A stretch of DNA of 64,000 nt from Poa pratensis (GCA_947311845.1 CAMZMU010000020.1:36183398-36247397); one strand, 5' to 3'; positions 1 to 12,119 are shown, counted from the first letter of the stretch. A program made the numbers and translations. Notes: generated by a model not told the origin, from the sequence alone.

Positions 1-295
1 AAAATAAGTTTAGTGATTGTAAAACAAGCACTTTTAACTTTCTCCTGGAACAGACTTGCAGCTCTGTGAGCCCATCATATGCACTAACTTTCTCAAAGTG
101 AGTGTGCAACTGTCTGTCCATGTGAGCTAACATGAACTTTCTTACTGCCTTTTCATCACGAACATATCTGTCATTAGATGACGTTTCTGAGGAAGGTGCA
201 TCTAGAATATATGCTTTCTTGCCTTCTCTAAGTCTACTTCTAAGGGTGCAGATCCAATCTACAAAATTATTGCCATTAACAGTTAAAGTTTCCAT
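1..295 (-). pseudogene. Copia gag, N-terminal part, frameshifted
   Basis: An ATG at 295-293 opens a frame starting METLTVNGNNFVDWICTLR, followed by RLREGKKAYILD, the usual start of a Copia gag (capsid precursor that packages the element RNA). The frame stays open to the window edge, but from about position 60 the conserved sequence (FQEKVKSACFTITKL) continues in another frame, so a one-base change has broken gag there. Only about 100 codons are visible. It follows a leader of about 1.3 kb after the primer-binding site. Confidence 0.7.
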
Positions 296-1612
296 CTCAC
301 AAATCAGATTAATGTTGACAGGCTTTTGATCTACAATGATAGCAAATTCCTATTAGTCTTTTCATGATTAATTTGCACAAGTTAAAAGATACTATTTAAC
401 TTATATGTGCTCCCACTGAAACTGATATTCCTCAAGACCAGTTTAACAGTGATTCGGAATCCTCCTTTATCTATAGATGGTTAACTGGATACAGCTCAAC
501 CAACTATGATTAAGGGGTAGGCCAACTTGCCAATCACTTCCTGCCGTGACTTCCGTTCATCTTTCGATGGATGTGCTCCGAACTCATAATAGTTATGCCC
601 GGACTTCAAGACAACCAATCTTTATAACGCTGCATGTACGTTCCATGCACGCCTCCCAAATCCTTGGCCCGCTCGGATCATGGATACATGAAGCCCGGGG
701 ACAAGCACCTGGTTTGACGCTGCCACAATTGGAAGAGCACGAACACCTTGATATTTTTCCAGAGGAATCACCCTAATAATCACGACTACTGCGCAACCAA
801 AAGAGTGCTAACTACAAAAAGGAATAAACTTTCACAATGAAGTGATGTAGTATAGTCCTCTTCGTTTTGTGGGTAAAGAATTCCTTCTCCATGACACGCC
901 ATGTCGTCGAGGTCTACGACGCTATCACCATGTCCTTCTCCTACCTTTCTAGGAAAAAGAAAAACATGTGGCACGCAGGCCGAGATAGCAATCACGTGGT
1001 ATAGGACCATCATGCTTCTAATTGACTCGCAGGTCAAAAGAACAACAATGAACAAACCGTTAATTCCAAAAGCGGACTATACCACATCACATCACATGCC
1101 ATGCAAAAACGAGTTAGACGTCCTGCTAACGTTGTCTTTGCAATTTTTACGAGGCTTTAGGATTTACCGTGTAAAACCGTAACTGCCTACGCAAGAAACC
1201 AAGCATGACTATTCATGTTGCTAGATTGACATTGCGGGGTGATTGACATCCCAACATTACGAAAACGTTGCGAATCCCAATCTAAACGATCACTGGTGCG
1301 CGTGACCCCCGTGTGGACCTAGTCCACATGCCCTTTCCACCATCGAGTCAACGAGATCAACTATAGAAAGACCCAGAGCTACTGAAGCACTTCGTTGGCG
1401 CCGACGGGCATACTAGGAGCAGTCGGAAGGTCTGCGGATTGCTAGAAGTCGGTAAAATCAATCTATGCCGTTGGAAACAATCTTCAACGTTTATTGGGAA
1501 GCAATCATAAATAATCTAAATGTCAGAAGAGTTCTGACATACCCGCACAAACTTGTACAGTGCCCGCACCAACTTAGGTGCTCTAGTACGTACCTGTATC
1601 TATGCATAGATC
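296..1612 (-). other. Copia 5' leader between primer site and gag
   Basis: This 1.3-kb stretch lies between the primer-binding site and the gag start of the minus-strand Copia element. It has no convincing reading frame on either strand; the short frames present lack any recognisable protein signature. It is best read as untranslated leader, probably with small insertions or decay. Confidence 0.5.
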
Positions 1613-1624
1613 GCTCTGATACCA
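1613..1624 (-). other. Primer-binding site (initiator-Met tRNA)
   Basis: On the minus strand the sequence is TGGTATCAGAGC, the classical site complementary to the 3' end of initiator methionine tRNA. It lies four bases after the LTR end at 1629 and fixes the direction of the element as minus. Confidence 0.85.
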
Positions 1625-1628
1625 CTAT

Positions 1629-3669
1629 TGGGTTACGTAGCAGAATTTAAAATTTTCTGACCTACGCAACAGCCAGGAACAACTATGAAGATACAAGCAG
1701 GGTTAGTACTATATCGTTACCAACACGAAGATGCGGAATGAGTGTTGATGACGATGATGATGCCGATGTCGATGAAGCCTGATGAAGATTCTCACAGCCA
1801 AGCCTGACGGTGAGAATTTTGTCGATCCCTCGTACCGCCTTATTGATCCAGCAGAGCGAGGGTCAACGTCTATGACGCTTCACCCCTCCGAGAGCTCGAA
1901 CACGTACGTCCGTCAGAGTCCAGCAGCGCTTCGCCGTGCCAGAGTTAAGAGCTACTGGTGTACGTGAGGTGGAGAGAACCCCAACACATGGGAGAGGGCG
2001 AGAGAGATTAGATCTAGATCGAGAGAAACCCTTGAGATAGGAGGGACTCTAAATCTGTCTCTAAATTGTGTGTCCAAATAGAGAGGCCTTGGGGGGTTTA
2101 TATAGATGGCCAAGGGGTAAGGGGGACTTAGAGAAGGGGTAGAACCCCAACTTCCAATTCGGTATGGGAGAGGAGTTGGAGTCCAACTCCAACTCGCTCC
2201 CCTCCTCCTTCCTTGCTGCCACCGCCGTGGTGGGCCAAGCCGTGGCCCACCCGGCTTCCTCGCCTTGGCCCGCGAGGCCGCCCGCCTGGCCGCCTCGGCC
2301 CGTGTCGGCTGCGGCTTGGTGGGCTTGGCCCACCTCGCCCGCCTGCCGCCCCCACGCTCTGCCGCGCCTTGGTGGCTCGGCCCACCTCGGTCGCTGGCGC
2401 CGTCGCCGCGTCGCGCCTTGGTGGGCTCGGCCCACCTTGGTCGCTCGCGTCGTCCGCCCCACTCGGGCCCCACCCGCCACAAGTGGCGCGGCTGCCTTGT
2501 GGGTCCTACGGGCCGACTCGGCAGCCTCCTTTCGGTGGGCTCCGGTTACTTTATATCTTTCCTTTTAATTTGTTTTGTTTAATTAATTCCTAGAATTAAT
2601 TATCATATAAACTATTTATATGATCCGGAACACCCAGTGTCCGCAAACAAAACTTTGGAGAAATATATCTATCGGAATAAATCTGATACTTCCTCAATAT
2701 TATTTTGATCAAATCTCTGAACATAATTCTATCATGTCGGAACATACCGAATGATACTCTTCCTCTACTCCTAACCTCCAACGTATACAGCAGACAATGA
2801 CGACTTAAGTGTGTGACCCCTACAGGTTCGATAACGCGTAGCTATAATTGGTATTGCCTATCTAATCACCGGTCAGGGTCAGATCCATGGATGACCTGAA
2901 TGACTGCTATCGTTAACGAAGAACACTCTGTTGAACCTGCTTGACTATCAAGTATATTCCCATTACTCACGATACTCAGCTACCACCCGAGGCGAGATAT
3001 ATGACATTACCATGAATGATAGCTTTCATTCACTATGTCACTTTATCCACGTTACCGGTGAGATGCCATTACTCTTTTCCCATGTTCTAGTATCCCCATG
3101 ATATAATATCATGACCTTTGTCTGCGCAGACTTATCAATGGATACCTTCCCACTAGAGTGGATCCAGAATGTATCTCTTCCCATTCTTGAACTACTATGA
3201 TAAATGCATATCTTCAAGATAACCCAGCGACAGCCTTTATGGCCACCCAGTTACGGCCGTGACGTTTAACTGTGCTAAAGCAATCTCTCTAATATACACA
3301 ACCATAAATTCTCATGGTCTAAGGAATAAACAAGTAGATCAATCTAAGACTATACCATATACACGAAAATCTTGATCTCGTAGTATATCTTTATTTTGGG
3401 TCTTCCCAGTCACATCGTTGAGACAACAATGTGCTCTCATTAATAATGACACATACTTGTGTCCATGACCGGAAAGCAAGGTCATCCAGTATTAACGAGG
3501 TTTGCCAGAGACATGACAAAGGGTAAAAGGGTCGATTATGTTTCTACACGTGTGTACGAGCTTCCCTATAAATCACATATTTATAGACCATAGCAGTTAT
3601 AGCATAAAAGCATAATACATTAATCATGAAACAGATGTATATTTATTGTCTCTCGGCATACATCCAACA
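1629..3669 (-). repeat. 5' LTR of the minus-strand Copia element (2.04 kb)
   Basis: The LTR runs from TGTTGGATG (3669) to ...AACCCA (1629) on the minus strand. A GC-rich stretch at about 2160-2550 gives several long accidental frames on both strands. A TATATAAA-like box at about 2095-2103 on the minus strand is followed by a GC-poor leader, which fits an LTR promoter. Related Copia LTRs occur at 60087-61796 and 62373-63241. Confidence 0.75.
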
Positions 3670-4425
3670 TGTATGTGTATGTGTGTTCCTACTTTGCATT
3701 TGTTTGTTCTTCTCTTCTCCCATCTATCCATATCATTTGTTGCTTTGGGTGAGATTTGAGAGGGGGGATTTGATCATTCCTATGATCTTGCCTTGTATTT
3801 GGTTCATTGGTTTGAGCCCTATAAGTTGATTGAATCAAGTGAAAGTCCGAGAGGTTGTCACTGTTGGAGTCCACCACTATCTATACGGTTTGGTGGTTGT
3901 TGGCTTGATAATCTCTTTGTGAAGATTGTGAAGAGGCCCAAGTGAGCAGTGAAGTGATCATGTAACTTGCTATCTCTGCGGTGGAGAAAGAAGCTAGGCA
4001 TAGTGGGAGAACTTATACTTGGTGTGGTGAGCTCAAGGGAGAGGAGGCTACATCCGTGAAGGATCATTGTGGGTTACTTTTGCCACAACCTCTCCAATAG
4101 AAAGTAGGATATCGGTGGATATCCGAACTCCGGTAAATACATCGATTGTCTCTTGTCCCCTTTGCTTTACGCAATTCATACTTACTACTATTGGTATATC
4201 TCGTGTATAGTTTAAATTGTTAGTTTGTTCTTACAATTGTTATATCTTACTTATCTATAACATGTTGATGGACATAGTTGAGTCTAGAAATATTTATGAT
4301 TTGTGCTTGAAAAGTATTCATCAAGTTTAATTCAGCATTAGGATAAAGTCAAATCCTTACAGAATACTAAGTCAACAATTCACCACCCTACCCCTCCATA
4401 GGCACCATCTTTGATCTTTCAGATG
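3670..4425 (+). mobile_element. Possible LTR fragment of another Copia-like element
   Basis: Directly beyond the Copia LTR the sequence resembles the 3' part of a plant LTR: T-rich promoter-like DNA, then a GAGTCC/CCACCACTATC leader, ending in CACCACCCTACCCCTCC, which is typical just before the end of many Triticeae Copia LTRs. No partner LTR or primer site is visible, so this is a tentative call. Confidence 0.3.
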
Positions 4426-6018
4426 TGAAGACCTTCTAGATTTCGTCCATTGGCACATTAAAATGGTTTCTGATGATGAAACGATATGAAAGCCTAGTCA
4501 ACACAACAAATCATTGTGTTCACTTTCTTGCAAATAGAATCTAGAATGTATGGAGCAAATCATTCTCCCCTTCCCAATTATCATGATAGTTAAGATAACA
4601 CGCCAAATCCAACATTGTTTTACACTGGACTCTTGGAACTAGTTAAAATTAATTCTAAATTGAATTACCAAACCTTTTGTCAAGCGATATGGCAGGACAA
4701 TCAGCAAAGCAATAGTATAATATAGGAGGAGTATGTATCCCTGGTGATTGGACACATGAGAATATCTAATCGCCACCGCCCAAATGAATAATGTAAGGCA
4801 ATGATAACGATACGCAGTACCGTCGTGATTAACAAAACCTTTGGCTTAGTTGGACCTGTCATGTTATTTCGGCCTTTTGGGCTTGGAAAGCTTCCAATAA
4901 ACGCTAGATAAATACTCTGTTAGGTATAAGATCATGGGGGATAACTAGAAATGACAGGTAGTAGTAGGTAGGCCAGCACAACATCAGATGATGCCCGGAC
5001 TCGGTTGTCTCTTTCTTAGGTAGCAACCGAATCAAGGGGCAGAAAATGCTTTGGGTACAAGAAACACCAACACCGACTTAAGTAGTGTTTTGGTTTGGTG
5101 TGCTGCTGGTGAGCTGAAAATGACAGACATGATGCATGATTGATTAGCTTGTGGTACGGTTTGGCTTACGCGTCTAATTATACCAAGTGCACATGACTCC
5201 ATGAGAGGTTGCTCCGCAATCTGCCTTTTGTTAACTTGTGATTCGGCTAAGTTTTCTGGGAAAGAATAACAGCACATGTTGTGACAGGGGCTCTTTTAGT
5301 ATTGTTTCTTTTACTTCAGGGGCCAAGCTTGAAGTTGACTAACATGTTACAAAACTCAAAGTCAACGAAGAAAACATTTCTGATCGTATTGTAGGGTGGA
5401 GAATGTCAAATGTGGAACGCTTTCCCTAAGTGATACTGTTAGATGGAAACAGGCAGATTGTATTGCAGGTTGGAACACTATCTTCAGACGAAAGGTATGT
5501 GCTTGACAAACAAAAAGCTCAAAGCAAACGAGAGCTGTGCTAAAAAATAATAGTTAGAAAGAGGAGTTGCACAGTTAATTAGAGGAAAACCGAGCAAAAT
5601 TCAGTAGAAACATTCACAAGATTATAGCTTTCAGAAGCAGATTGACAAGTAGAGTGCGACAATATTCACAATTAATTCTGAGCTATCATAGAAAAAGAAT
5701 CACTTTAAGAGTTGCAGCGCTTTGTATATTGCAAATACAATGTACAAAAAAGAAAGAAATATTGGGGTTACTTGTGTCCATCAACCTGTAACTGACTGGA
5801 TCAAAGCACTTCAGCTTTAGCACTGACGCAAGACTTCCTGGGAGAACAGCAGATGGAAATCCATGCATCGTTCAGATCTATGATTAGATTGTCATGAAGG
5901 GCATTGACTCCATTGCAGAAACGTTGAATCTCTTTACTTTTGGCTCTTTGTCCTATATTCATACATTATATACTTCGACGGAGGAGATAAACGTGTGTTC
6001 CAATCATGTGTGTTTGCT
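4426..6018. other. Low-information DNA downstream of the Rossmann gene
   Basis: No gene is recognised here. The short frames have no protein signature. The right end (about 5900-6018) should contain the 3' untranslated region of the minus-strand Rossmann gene that stops at 6019. No clear transposon ends or target duplications were found. Confidence 0.4.
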
Positions 6019-9000
6019 TTAGCACTTTCCCATCTGCTCAGCAAACCATGCTTTCCAGTCTGTAACCTTTTCGTCCCCATTTGCCACCTGAAGTAACACG
6101 GAAGATAAGAAGCTGGGCCTAAACTCTTTCTCGTGCCCCACGTAAGAGAGTACAAGGTTCTACATGTATTGTTTATACCTCAACCATGTCTAGAGCCTAT
6201 TTCCAACATATTAGTTTAAATTATTAAGCTATGACGACTGAACTGTGCGTGTAAAATGCGGCACCCGGTGGTAGAATCCTGGATCTGCCACTTGGTTCAT
6301 AGCATTCTATTGTTGTCTTGGAAATGAATAATGATCATCAAACTAGGACCATGAGGCTTCTTTGAGCTAATTACCTCGAATATGAGTTTTGTCTGGGGAA
6401 TGGCATCCAGGGCCTCCACACAAATTGTAGCAGCATCCTCTTTGCTTATTCTTCCCTTGGCTGCTACACCCTGAATATTTCATGAACCATAGGAAAAGAT
6501 GTCCTTACTAGTTTGCCAAGAAAAGAAATAATTGACTATAATCAGTGTGTATTTACACAGCTAATCTATACTACTATTAAAAGAGCAAACTTGTGTTGAT
6601 ACATTGAATCTGAGCCCTTCAATATTTGGCCAACGGTCCAGATCGCTCCAATGTTTGACAACTCAACACAAATCCACTTTTGCCCGTTTTACCCTCCCAC
6701 CAAATCACATAATACTGCTAATGCCATCGTACCGGTTCGTTTACCTTTTCGTTTTGCTGATAATTACAATGATTGCCACCGCAGAAAACAAACCGTTCAT
6801 TAAAGGAAAAAAAGAAACTCCACATCCGCGCGTCGCGACCGTCGTCAGTCGTCTCCCGCTCTGCCGCCTTTGACCATGCCGCGCGCCAGGCCTCGGCAGA
6901 CGCAGTGGACGTCAGGGGTAGGTGTGCCGCTCGACGACCTTGGCAAGACGACAGATTAAATCAAGAGACGCTGGTGCCCGTCGGTTTGACTTCGACGGCA
7001 CCACAGCAAGGGAAGCAGGGATGCAGCCTTGGCCCGGGCTTGAGTCACGGCAGGCCAGTTGTCGCCGGTGCGGCGCGAGCCGTGAGAGGGAGGAGTGGGC
7101 CGATGCGCTGGATGGAGATACAAGCACGGCAGCGGCAGGATGTGCGCTGGTGGGCATGAGGCAGGCACCGCCGTTCCCCTGTCCGCCGCCATCAGCAAAG
7201 ACGTCGCTGTCGGGGGCACTCCTCGAGCGGACGCGACGACCATTACTACTTTTGCGACTAAGAGTCGGGCGGTGGCAGAGCACGTACTTGCAAGCTCCTC
7301 AAACGCGGATGGGCGTGTAACGGGCCGCGGGTAGTTGCAGTTATCGTCGCAGGGAACGGATCAGCCGGCGAGGCGGACTGGAGTGCTTGTGGTGCGCGCG
7401 TCTGGTCCACGAGACCACGAGCGACAGAGGTAGCAGCTACAGACGAACGATTGGCCAAGAATGGAGAGGGGAGGAGAGAAACATCTGGGCCGGGCGCGGC
7501 GTAGCAGGATTTGTCTCCGATGCGGCAAGCGGCAAGCCCGCCAGCGACGGTGCCCTTGTAGGCCCGGAACAAATTCATCGAGCGTGTCCCTGGAGTCCAC
7601 CTGCGTGACCAAGGGAGCACTAACCGCCTGCCCGAGCCTATCCTGCAGCCACCGTTGCTCTGAACCTCCCGTTCCCCTGCGTCTCTTCCAAGGCGTCCCC
7701 CGCCACCGCCACCGACCACGGGACTGACAGCAGTAGCACTCTGCCCTCTGAACTGCTGCAACTAGCAGATTTTCCCCTCTTGCTCCACCCCTCTCCAACC
7801 TCCCTACAACACCGTTGAATATTTCTGTTGTGTTCCAAAGACATAGACATAATTCAGGACATTAAGACGTCCAGGTTCTATGCTGCAGAGGTGTTGTCTG
7901 TTTTTTCCGGTTTCTGTCTCTCTGTGTCTATGAACTCAATCTCTGAACTCTTAAAATTCTTGCTGCAAATTGACTTTTCTTGATGGACCCTAATTCAGTT
8001 AAGATCATCGACGTCCTAAACAACTGTTTAATTGTAAGTTCTATGTCTTAACTGAAGCTAGCAGATCATTCTAGCAGACTATTCAGATTTTATTTTGAGA
8101 GAGATTATTAGATCTTTGAGTTCCCAAACTGGTGGTAAAGATCATGCAAGTCCGGTTCAGTTAAATTATAGCTTAATTTAAATTTTTATTTTGTCTTCCC
8201 ACGAACCGATGATGTTGCTTCTCTTCGCAACTAGGCTATGTGTTGAGAAAGTTGTACGGTAACGCTATGTCTACAGTAGGATGTTAGTGGACAACAAAAT
8301 TTTATGACGTTCTGGAGGTAGTATAACTTTCTTGCTCCAGGCTCGAGTGCTTTGTCTACTTAAAAAATAACAATCATATTTATAACTTTCAAAAAGTCTA
8401 AAAAAAATCTGCATGTAGTTAATAATATATCCCATGAATGTGTAAAATATAGATTTGAATTATATTCTGACATACACAAAAATGAAAAATGTTGTATATT
8501 TTGTAAGATTGTGGGATAAATCATTGACAATATGCATGATTTTTTTCAAATTTTCTTAAAACTTACAAATATGATTCGGTGAGTTCACAGATACTGACAC
8601 CTACAACTCCCTTTAATGGTGAACAAATAATTGATTATTTGTGTACATCAATATTTATTAAAACCACTCTAATTTTTGTATATGTATTAGTCGACACATG
8701 CATTGCAAGTTTAATATTTCATACTCCTAAATTATCCCGTTAATTGTGAAAACGTGCGTTGCACGTACATGCCAACTAGTATGTGAAAAGTACCTAAACG
8801 TCTCGAACAAAAGGAACCTAACGGATTAATCTCATATGACAAACAAGATGCTGTCAGAGTGTCTTGTCTGGCTCTGAGGCTCATTGTACAACATCAGCTT
8901 TTTTGGTTGCAGTCTTACAGCCAGCTAATAAAGCTGCATAAGTATGCAACATTATTGGAGAGGCTTTTTGTGCTCGTACCTCTGTAAAACTGAATCCCCT

Positions 9001-11482
9001 CTCACCACCAGGAGTTGTCTGCAGAGAAGCACTCCTGATTATGGTAGATGGGATGCCAGATGCAAGAACCACCTCTTCATCCCGTTCTGCTAGCTTCCTC
9101 AGCTTGCTGTTCATGATAGCTTGGAGCCCACCGCTATTTCTGTAGACAGATAGCTGCATTTTTATCAAGAACTCGTATGGGTAATGACCTAAACTAGGCT
9201 GAACCGGCTAACAGGAGGTTACAGTAGCAGAGCAAACCTGGGATAACAGAACAATGTGTTGGACACCCTTGAGGTCAATCAGGTCAGAGAAGAAGCCATC
9301 CTGTTGAAAATTTGCAATATATAAGTTCAACGCAATCAAAGCTTGTATGCAGAAGGGAACCTTTTTTTTGCCTGAAGGAAAGGGAGGTCTTGAAGCAGTT
9401 CTGGTGTAAATATGGAGCACACAACTCTATTACATAGATAAACATTTCGAGTGGAATGTGTTAAATAAAATTCCAGAAATCAATCCATAAGTACCACCAG
9501 ACACACCTCACAGTTTTGACTCCAATACATCTACATGGACAAACCTCATGGCATACTCAAATCTTTAAGCACAAATCACGTCTCAATAATGCCAAAAGGT
9601 GGGAAGTCACAAGATCAAGTAAGATACTAACATAAAATCATGAGCTGGAGCAACTCATTTATGCGACGAGCAATCAATAATTGTTCAAAGAATGAAAATG
9701 GTAGATTTTATGCTTTAGAAAATTTTCATAAATGAATAAACATTAATATAAAACATACATCGGTTGGACAAATTACAGCACGAACACCCCTTAATGCTTT
9801 CTTTGTGAAGGACTTATCTTCAATGTTGCCAACCATGGACTACAAGGAAACCAAAAGAAAGAATGTTATGACAAGTCACTATACTTATCAGATAAAAATT
9901 GATGAAAACATCATGCAGATACATATTTTGGGGAGATGAGTTCAAATACAATTATCGCCCTTTCCGATAAATGCATTACTGCATTTTTTGGTATAGCACC
10001 TCTCATGAAAGGTAGTACAGACGTATTTAACTATGCAATGAATAACCAGAGTTTTCAATGTGTGAATTACAAACCTCTACATAAGTTCCAAAAGCTTCTT
10101 CAGTGGATCGTTTGTCTTTCACTAATGCTTTTATTCTGGCCCTTTTAAGAATTAGTGATAATATTATCATCTGAAAATACAAACAAATCAAAGTTGAGCA
10201 ATCGAGAAAATTTAAACACATGACCTAAGCTGAACACATACAATTTAGACAGAGTGATAAAGATTGCAATATTCACTGGAAGAAATAGAAACAAGAATTT
10301 CTGCACTTAAATAATTAGAAAAATAAGAAGGCGACTTCTAGGAATATATACTAACACCAGTTCATATTGCTGAAGTGATTTGAATCCTGAAGTGGTTTTC
10401 CATTAATAATTTTTAGAAAGTAGAAACAACATTTTTTGTTGGTAGAATTAAAATTTTACAGTGTAGAAAATCTTACTAAGCTACGAGCCTGACAATGTGG
10501 GTGTGGCCATGGTTACATGTGTCACTATGTCAGTAAGAATAGATATAGGGTTCCACTCAGGGCACAACACATGAATGCAGAAGAAAATTGTGGTACAGTG
10601 ATGAACACTTGATGCAATAGCAATTTCCGAAGAAATAGAAAACAGGGACTTTAAGAACAAAGTAAACCTGTCCTATCTCGCTCTCGCCATTGGTAACCAG
10701 CACGGCATCTCGAGGTCCTCGATATCTGCTCTCATCCCAAAATGCGCTAACAAATAAGAGTAGTGAACACAAGTCATTTTACATTGATGTAATGTTTTTG
10801 CGTATGCACCTGGAGACTCATCCTCCTCACCCTCGGCACCCCCATCCTTGGGAAGCAAATCAGGTGCACCGTACCACTTCCTTAACTTTGGACCCCCTGT
10901 AAAAAAACATTTGAAGAATATAACCTGAGGCAATAGCAGTTAGCACATCACTTGAACGAATAGACTGGATCCTGCAAAATTAGGTTCATTTTCTGGACTT
11001 TGTGCAGCCAATAAACACAATGATATCAAGTACTATACAAAGTCGATTTGTTGGTGATCATAGTTCAATCCGTGTCTCCGAAACACGATCCAAACATGTA
11101 CTAGAAATTTTACAGGCGACTAATATTTGCCAAACCCAAAAAAATTATTCAGAACACTTTTTTAATTAAACCGAATATATTTATTCAGAACACTGAACGC
11201 TGGCTCTAAAGCTGACATCAACCTGGAGGTGCAGGATTGCGCTAGAAACCTGGAACGAGAGAGATTTGGATATTACCCTCGATGTAGTCGAGTATGCGGT
11301 CGGTGAAGCTGGCATCGTCCTTGTTCTTGGACCGGACGACGGCGAGAAGCGCCGGCCTTGTCTTTTCAGGCGAGAGCAAGGGGCGGTTGGGTTTTGTGTG
11401 CTTCGAGGCAGATGGACGGAGAGGGGGTGAGGAGCAGGCTGCGGCGCCGAGGAGGGGAGCGCGAACAGGGAGGCGCGGGCAT
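6019..11482 (-). CDS. NAD(P)-binding Rossmann-fold (NmrA/atypical SDR-like) protein, nine exons
   Basis: Exons on the minus strand: 11482-11277, 10896-10810, about 10746 (or 10717)-10668, 10170-10075, 9839-9759, 9300-9238, 9153-8980, 6470-6375 and 6087-6019 (TAA). From exon 3 on, every junction is GT-AG and all joins after exon 3 are phase 0, giving a continuous protein: DAVLVTNGESEIGQ (nucleotide-binding strand-turn-helix, a degenerate GxxGxxG), KRARIKALVKDK, GVRAVICPTD, KGVQHIVLLSQ, GIPSTIIRSASLQ, GRISKEDAATICVEAL and a C-terminus DWKAWFAEQMGKC. These are hallmarks of plant NmrA-like atypical SDRs; the basic N-terminus suggests a plastid transit peptide. Substrate unknown. Two problems: no ATG is in frame in exon 1 (a +1 shift near 11360 is needed), and the exon 2/3 join is out of phase with the strongest acceptor. 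The gene is either slightly mis-sequenced or recently damaged. Confidence 0.8.
6820..7830. other. GC-rich block in the Helitron, possible captured gene fragments
   Basis: This part of the Helitron is far richer in G and C than its surroundings and is open in several frames on both strands. Such blocks in plant Helitrons are often captured host exons. No conserved motif was recognised, so no product is proposed. Confidence 0.35.
8372..8576. repeat. Long inverted repeat, MITE-like
   Basis: The two ends form an imperfect inverted repeat of about 45 bp: AATCATATTTATAACTTTC at the left and the reverse complement AATCATATTTGTAAGTTTT at the right, both followed by A-rich tracts and GCATG. The whole piece is AT-rich and non-coding. 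It looks like a foldback MITE nested in the Helitron. A target duplication was not found. Confidence 0.45.
8752..8766 (+). terminator. Helitron 3' hairpin
   Basis: ACGTGC, loop GTT, GCACGT is a perfect six-pair stem nine bases before the terminal CTAG at 8776-8779. In Helitrons this hairpin acts as the stop signal for rolling-circle transposition, not as a transcription terminator. Confidence 0.8.
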
Positions 11483-11670
11483 GTCGAGACGCGTCGGCGG
11501 CGGATTTGGCAGTTGGCACGCGTGACTGGTCTTGCGGCGAGGAGGAGGATAAGGGGATTGCAACGGCAGAGAGCCGAAATTCCGGTCCTGGATGAATTGG
11601 CTCGAGCTTTGACCGTTATGTGTTCTCATGACTCATGAGTGCCTAACGAAAGTTTCATGAAGTCATTGTG

Positions 11671-11925
11671 TGTTAGGAGCCTATCCTACACATACGTACC
11701 GGGCTGGTCTCCTGGGCCACTACATGGGCCTGGCCCAAGCTGCGAGCGGGCGAGCGGGAGTACCTTGGAGGAAGCAGCGATCAAGCTCATCCAAGTTGGA
11801 TCACGGCGAAACGGCACGGCGGCTCTTCCTTCCCACCTCGGCTCTATTCCCCATTCCCCTTCTTGCTTGTTCATCTTGTATCCAGATTTGCTACCAAATC
11901 CTTATGATTGTTGCTACTATAGTAA
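11671..11925 (+). repeat. 5' LTR of element X, left part
   Basis: This begins TGTTAGGAGCC and matches 36501-36756 of the 3' LTR nearly base for base. It is cut at an A/T step by the Helitron; the remaining 31 bp of the LTR lie at 20664-20694. Confidence 0.9.
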
Positions 11926-11938
11926 CTAGCAAAATGTG

Positions 11939-11956
11939 CCCGTGCGTTGTAACGGG
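11939..11956 (-). terminator. 3' hairpin of the minus-strand Helitron
   Basis: The five-base stem CCCGT/ACGGG with loop GCGTTGTA lies nine bases inside the terminal CTAG at 11926-11929. It is the rolling-circle end signal of the element. Confidence 0.75.
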
Positions 11957-12119
11957 AGAAACAAAAATTATCAACGCTTCTAGCGTCCCATCCGGGTTAC
12001 CATATCTCCTATTTGTCGCTATCGAAGATTGTAGTCACGTTCTCCACCTATTCACGATGAACCTGATCAATCCCAAGACGGCTAGTGCGTTGCTATGGGT
12101 TGATTCTTTCTCTTAGCTT

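Larger units (their letters stand above)
1..3669 (-). mobile_element. Angela-like Copia LTR retrotransposon, 5' part only
   Basis: Read on the minus strand this is LTR (3669-1629), primer-binding site (1624-1613), leader and the start of gag (295 to the window edge). The LTR begins TGTTGGATGTATGCC, ends in CA, and is followed by TGGTATCAGAGC, the initiator-Met tRNA site used by most plant Copia elements. The 2.0-kb LTR, the leader and a gag of the NFVDW type resemble the Triticeae Angela/WIS group. The 3' half and second LTR lie outside the window, so the target duplication cannot be checked. The family name is inferred; the retrotransposon call is secure. Confidence 0.8.
6565..8779 (+). mobile_element. 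Non-autonomous Helitron inside intron 8 of the Rossmann gene
   Basis: The element starts TCTATACTACTATTAAAAG and ends CTAG, with host A at 6564 and T at 8780, exactly as expected for AT-target Helitron insertion. Nine bases before the end CTAG there is a perfect hairpin (8752-8766). No Rep/helicase gene is present, so it is non-autonomous. The interior contains a GC-rich block (about 6820-7830) that may be captured gene DNA but could not be identified. Without it the host intron would be about 294 bp, an ordinary size. Confidence 0.85.

Noticed and set aside
1952..2593. Several overlapping long frames on both strands
   Set aside because: They lie in a GC-rich part of a Copia LTR and are rich in Gly, Pro, Arg and Ala with no motif.
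7258..7798. Two long minus-strand frames in the intronic Helitron
   Set aside because: GC-rich, mutually overlapping and without a motif; kept only as possible captured DNA.
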